From the NCBI RefSeq assembly GCF_000328475.2, contig NC_026493.1:488768-552767 (forward strand): a stretch of 64,000 nt of DNA, given 5' to 3'. Positions 59,776 through 64,000 of the stretch are shown here, piece by piece; positions within the stretch are counted from its first letter, which is position 1, and each line of letters begins with the position of its first letter. The DNA comes from Mycosarcoma maydis. Its lineage: Eukaryota; Basidiomycota; Ustilaginomycetes; Ustilaginales. A program made the position numbers and the translations under genes. The notes beneath the pieces are model-generated. The model did no database searches. It was not told the DNA's origin and saw only the letters and a list, made by a program, of their open reading frames with translations.

Positions 59776-61181
59776 GGACATTAAAATTTTAAAGAGCCGG
59801 CTCTACACAACATCGTGTTCTCCATTTCGTACTTTGATATTGCCTTCAAGCACAATGCATGCATGTTGTCAATCGCGCTGTCTGTTCTTTTTCCCTGTAA
59901 AGCCCCGGTCATTTGCATTCAGGAAGATCCAGTTACCGGCTCTGGAAGTTGTAGTACATGAACGCGATCTCGCTGAGCACAAGAGCACCGAAGGACGCAC
60001 ATGATGTAGTAGCGAATTGAATATAGCACGTGATCGATTGCCAGCATAATAGGTCATGGCAATTGTCATGTTGACCAGGCCCTCAAAGCATGAGCCAATT
60101 ACTGTATGGCCTCGTGAACGCAATTTAAATACCCTTACCACTTCAGTGAAGGCCAAAAACGTTGTCTCACTTCGACTTGTTGATCTTCATTCGCTCGGAA
60201 GAAGATATTCCGATTCTAGAATCGTAGGAGCCCATAATTTGAAACCTGGAACAAGACCCGAGAAAAACTTGAGAATCGTATTCAAGCACCACCGCACAAA
60301 TACTGTAGTGACAGCCTTTCATGATTTGGACGATTGTGCAGTCACCTCTCTGTTGGGGGAAGGCTCTAAGATTCCACCCTGCATATATTGAGACAATGGA
60401 CTTGTGTGCAGCAGTCGTTCCTGGAGGGCGTTCCTGGAAATGGCACACTTTGCCGCATGTAAAAGGATCGTCACTTGGTCCTGCGGTATAAGAATTCTTC
60501 ATGTCGCTTGTGCAATGCGCAAACTTCTGATTCCATTCACTGCTCAGTGCAGTCCCATGGGTGTAGTCGTTCCCAAGCACCGAAATCCTCGACGATTGCA
60601 CCGCACACAGGCCTGAACCTCAGAGACGAGTTTGGAACACACAGGCCATTTTGAACCAGGGACTGTCCTTTGGCGACGGGAGAGAAGAACCGTGCAGGTC
60701 TATGAACCTATTTAACCTCTTCCTCCAAGAACGCTCTGGATGGTCAGGACTGAATGCGACTGCCGAAAAGACCTCGTAGAAAGCGCTCAGCGTTGTGTCG
60801 GCCCGGTACTGTAGCGCACAATCACACGCAGAACAATCAGACATCGTACTGGTGTCTTGAACAAAGGTATGGATAGTGTATTTGACTGTATTCGATTGTA
60901 TTTGCTTGTGCTTCCAATCAAAACACCTTGAGTATTTGAGTCAGTTTTACCACAGCGCTGAGTGATGCGGTGTTTCCACGCTCGCCGACGGAGCTTTTTC
61001 TCTGGTCTTCTGCTGGAAGTGCGTCCTGCCAGTCGGGAGGCAAGCTGGCTCGTCCAGTGAGCAGCGAATCCAGAAAGTCCGGTTCGCACCTCTCCGTTGA
61101 CACCGATGTGCCACAAACGCTCCTTGCAGGCGTTGAGAGCACCGTGAAAGCTGTTTATGCCTTTGCTGCAGGCTCTGCTCT
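59776..61181. other. Intergenic region with an uncertain cysteine-rich frame
   Basis: 1.4 kb. It includes the minus-strand frame described at 60167-60649. Otherwise there are only short frames (60787-61116 and others) without features. Confidence 0.5.
60167..60649 (-). pseudogene. Possible cysteine-rich protein, interrupted by a stop
   Basis: An ATG at 60649 opens MACVFQTRL followed by TGA, and the same frame then continues about 148 codons to 60167. This part has seven scattered cysteines, for example TCGKVCHF and GDCTIVQIMKGCHYSICAV. There is no convincing signal peptide or known domain. It could be a broken secreted protein gene, an unspliced gene, or a chance open frame. Confidence 0.22.
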
Positions 61182-62658
61182 CTATGTCGGATTCTGCTCT
61201 GTTTTTGAGTTAACGCGAAAGCCTGTCAGGGAGTTCGGTGTACGTACGACATCTGGGAGAGGAAACATCCTACCGTCAAGCTCTATAAACTGAATGTGGA
61301 AAGGGGGCTCTTCGAGTTCCGCTTTGAGACATGTGGGTTCTGCGTGATCCTTTCGTGAGCTGAGAAAGTCATTAGAAGCAGCGTGTTGGGCCTTTCGACG
61401 GTAATAGTACCTCTTGCTTTTTTCGCGATTCTGAAGGACTCGCTTAGGTATTTCCTTGCTCATATGACGACGCCGAAGTAAAGAACAGGACGAGCTGAAA
61501 GCACCACCATCATCGAGAATGTTGCCTCCTAGAAGGACTTTGTCGGCGTTGATGTTCTGGCTGTGGTTCTGCTCTCGGTATGGTGCGGTGATCGTTGAGT
61601 GTTCAGAAAAAATTGGCGAGGCCGCAGTGTTGTTGTAAAAGAGGCATGGTGATAGAGGAGTGCTGGTCCTACATAGTCCTGATGGTGAAAGGGCGTCCCA
61701 AGATGAGAAGCTTGTCTCGGGGTTTGGGGTCGCGAGAATACTGGAATCCGACGATGAACCAGACGATGCTGTATCACTCTCCAAGAATGCAGATGTTAAT
61801 AGACAGTGCTCTGGGTTGCTTGTATGGGGTAACGGCAATGTCATCAGTGGATGCTGAGGAAACAGATGATCTGCGGTATTATCGGATGCATCTTCGGAGG
61901 GTGATAGAGTTGAAGTGAATGATGTGTATGCTGCGTGTAGTGGTACGCTCTTGAAAACAGTTGGTGTGCTTGGTGTGGATGGTATCGCCGCTGTGTAGCG
62001 CTCTTGCCATGCTATTTGTGCTTGAAAGAGGCGGTACTGCATGAACAGCTTTCCGGAGGACCATGTATAAGCTTCACCTGAAAAAGGAAATCGTCAACAT
62101 TGATGGTTGCTACTTTCAGCAGCTGCAGCATCTCGCAACGTCAATATACTCACCCCAGACGAACTTGCCAAAGCAGGACAAGTGTTGCTGCAACGGTTCG
62201 TGTGATTCTTGATGTGTGTTTTGTACACAGCAGAGGCTGCGATCTTCGACAAAGCAAAGTAGCATGTCTTGCCATGTAGACTCGTAAAGCGAAAAACGAA
62301 CATCCTCGTTCAAAGACGAAGCTACTAGGCATGCTTCGGTCTGCGCCTTGCTTGCCAGATGGACGGCTAAGAAGACCGCATTGTCGTTCTGCAGCGGTGG
62401 TAACAACGCCGCATATCTCTGTTCATATGTATCTTGAGCGATTTGTAAGGCTTGCGAGGCAACAAGCAGCCTTTGCAAGTACAACAGAAGCTGCAGCTGC
62501 GAGTTTGAGGCGATCTCTGTTGGCGCAATATCGCAAGACGCCAGTTGTGTTCGACGAGCGCGATAGTAGGATCGAGTGAGTGGAAACCGCAGCTGGCCCA
62601 GATACTGCTCGAGCGTCATGCCTCGGGTACATGGATCCCAAGAGCTTTGCAGCTCCAT
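61182..62658 (-). CDS. Uncharacterised protein with a basic motif, two exons (possible regulator)
   Basis: Exons are 62154-62658 and 61182-62077 on the minus strand. The 76-bp intron (GTGAGT donor, TTTTTCAG acceptor) joins GKFVWG to EAYTWSSGKLFMQYRL. The product is about 466 residues. The N-terminal part is Leu/Ala/Gln-rich and helical (about 50-150). The middle is Ser/Thr/Pro-rich. Near the C-terminus lies a very basic stretch SKEIPKRVLQNREKSKRYYY followed by RRKAQ. That stretch resembles a DNA-binding basic region, but it does not fit the bZIP N-x7-R rule and is not a full homeodomain helix. I do not recognise the family. As the nearest gene to the prenyltransferase that could be a regulator, it is worth noting, yet its role is open. 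The ATG at 62658 is the first in frame. Confidence 0.6.
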
Positions 62659-64000
62659 GGCGGGGTTAAGGTGGATGGAAATCTGTCGTAATGGTCACGA
62701 GCGCGATGGTAGAAGGAGGGGGGCATTCCACATGAGCAAAGACAGGTGGTTATCATCGCAGATGGTTCACATGTACAGTAAATCTACTGATGGCTAGTTA
62801 CTCGACACATTGTCCCGATACAAGTGTACAAGTGTGACGGCAATACTATCCAACCCTGGTTGACGATGCCTGGAGAAAGTACAGACCGTGAATGTAGATT
62901 ATCAGGGTCCAAGGTGGTTAGTTGCACTACACGACAGCGACATATGCAAACTTGAAACTACAGGGTTCAGATATTCATTCCTAAATAAATAATTTCAGAA
63001 TTATAAAACAAATAAAAACGTAGGCTGAGCAAAAATGCAATCACAGAATCGTATCATCCCACGCAACAAACATTCACGATTTCGGATTTTGGCCACTCAC
63101 GACTGAAACACCAAACACGAGACACGAGACGTGAAACTCACGACTGTGAAATCGAGAATGCACCGCTTCCCGCACCGGGCAAGCACTGCCTCGACTCAGT
63201 CATAACTAAGTCGTAAATCGCGAATGTTGCTGTGCGGGTTAGCTCTGGCCTCGATGTATCCTCAATTTGTCTTTGTATAATGACAACGGAAGCTGCGCTC
63301 AAGCACAACATACTCCACTGTACCGTCTGCGACCGGTTCCGCTTTTCAGCGGAGGCAAGAAGCTTGTAGACCAGGTCGCCTGTGGACTCTGCGATGCTGT
63401 GTTGACGCGAGACCCGCAGCTCTCATGCGATCGCTCACAGCAATCGATCAACGCCCAAGGCGGCTATATGGATTGGTGTCTCTGGGCCCGTCTGTGTAGT
63501 CCCAGATGCTATCCCTGGTTCGCGATGTAAGGCCCCTAGAAGCTACTCTATCAGTGCAGCACGGCGCAGATGGCGAGAATCAAGCTCTTGGCCGATGAAT
63601 GTGTAGCCCCCGGCGTTCGAATTCTCTTCGAGGATCTCTATGGTCGCTCCACAGCTTCCGAGGCGGAAAGGTCTCTGAACTATCTTTGACAGAGCGATTG
63701 CTTCTTAAGTACGACTTGACGAGCTAGCCAAGGTGGCGATGGTGGTCAGCAGACATTCACGATTCACCATGTAGGAAACATAATTTACATGGCAAGCGAC
63801 CCCATTCGCCACTGCCACAACAGTAAAGTCGCAGATACTTGCCTCTACCTGCAACAATTTGGCGACAAAGTGCTATCGCGTCTAGCTCTTCATGTGATAC
63901 TATGAAATGGCTCCATTGTCCCCGCTGTGTCCTCGCGACTCACGATCTTTGTGACTTCACGCTATAATATATATACACGATATATGATTTGCCGAGGCAT
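62659..64000. other. Intergenic region to window edge
   Basis: 1.34 kb without supportable genes. AT-rich TAAATAAATAATTT sequence is near 62980, and AATTCACGATT-type motifs are at 63070 and 63755. The 87-codon frame at 63267-63530 has no recognisable features. Confidence 0.6.

Overview
The window looks like nuclear DNA of a smut fungus (Ustilaginales, Basidiomycota; an Ustilago/Sporisorium-type genome). This is an inference. It rests on the protein set (mitochondrial NFS1, complex I 13-kDa subunit, uL22m, fungal ABCC and Zn2Cys6 proteins), on sparse introns of about 75-125 bp with GT..AG ends, on many secreted effector-like proteins, and on short AATCACGAATC-type motifs scattered on both strands between genes.

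Layout. 0-0.5 kb: the start of a secreted M43-type metalloprotease, leaving the window on the left. 0.5-3.7 kb: gene-poor. 3.7-14.7 kb: conserved housekeeping genes, namely NDUFS6-like (minus), NFS1 (plus), a PRM10/ThrE-like membrane protein (plus), a small SVIP/YGL108C-like protein (minus) and uL22m (plus). 14.9-17.7 kb: two divergently transcribed secreted proteins of unknown function. 18.8-35.3 kb: a run of glycan genes, with two CAP10-domain glycosyltransferases, two SLC35A-type nucleotide-sugar transporters, an acyltransferase-3 membrane protein and a Stealth-like sugar-phosphotransferase candidate. In Cryptococcus such families build capsule-type polysaccharide, so this group may make or decorate an extracellular or Golgi glycan. 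35.4-41 kb: an arrestin-like adaptor with PY motifs, a GNAT acetyltransferase and a Zn2Cys6 regulator.

41-62.7 kb has an accessory, secondary-metabolism character: a cytochrome P450, a frameshifted GPI-type chitin deacetylase, a small cysteine-rich secreted protein, a decayed NRPS adenylation/carrier fragment, a full ABCC transporter, an MFS transporter, a DMATS-type aromatic prenyltransferase interrupted by one frameshift, and an uncharacterised basic protein that could be a regulator. MFS and prenyltransferase are divergent around a 1.5 kb promoter region that carries repeated TTTCTCGAA/GTTCGCG boxes. The pattern suggests a metabolite cluster that is partly intact and partly decaying, though base errors in the assembly could explain the two frameshifts. 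From 62.7 to 64 kb no gene could be supported.

Limits: all introns, starts and families were judged by eye from translated sequence. No database search was run.
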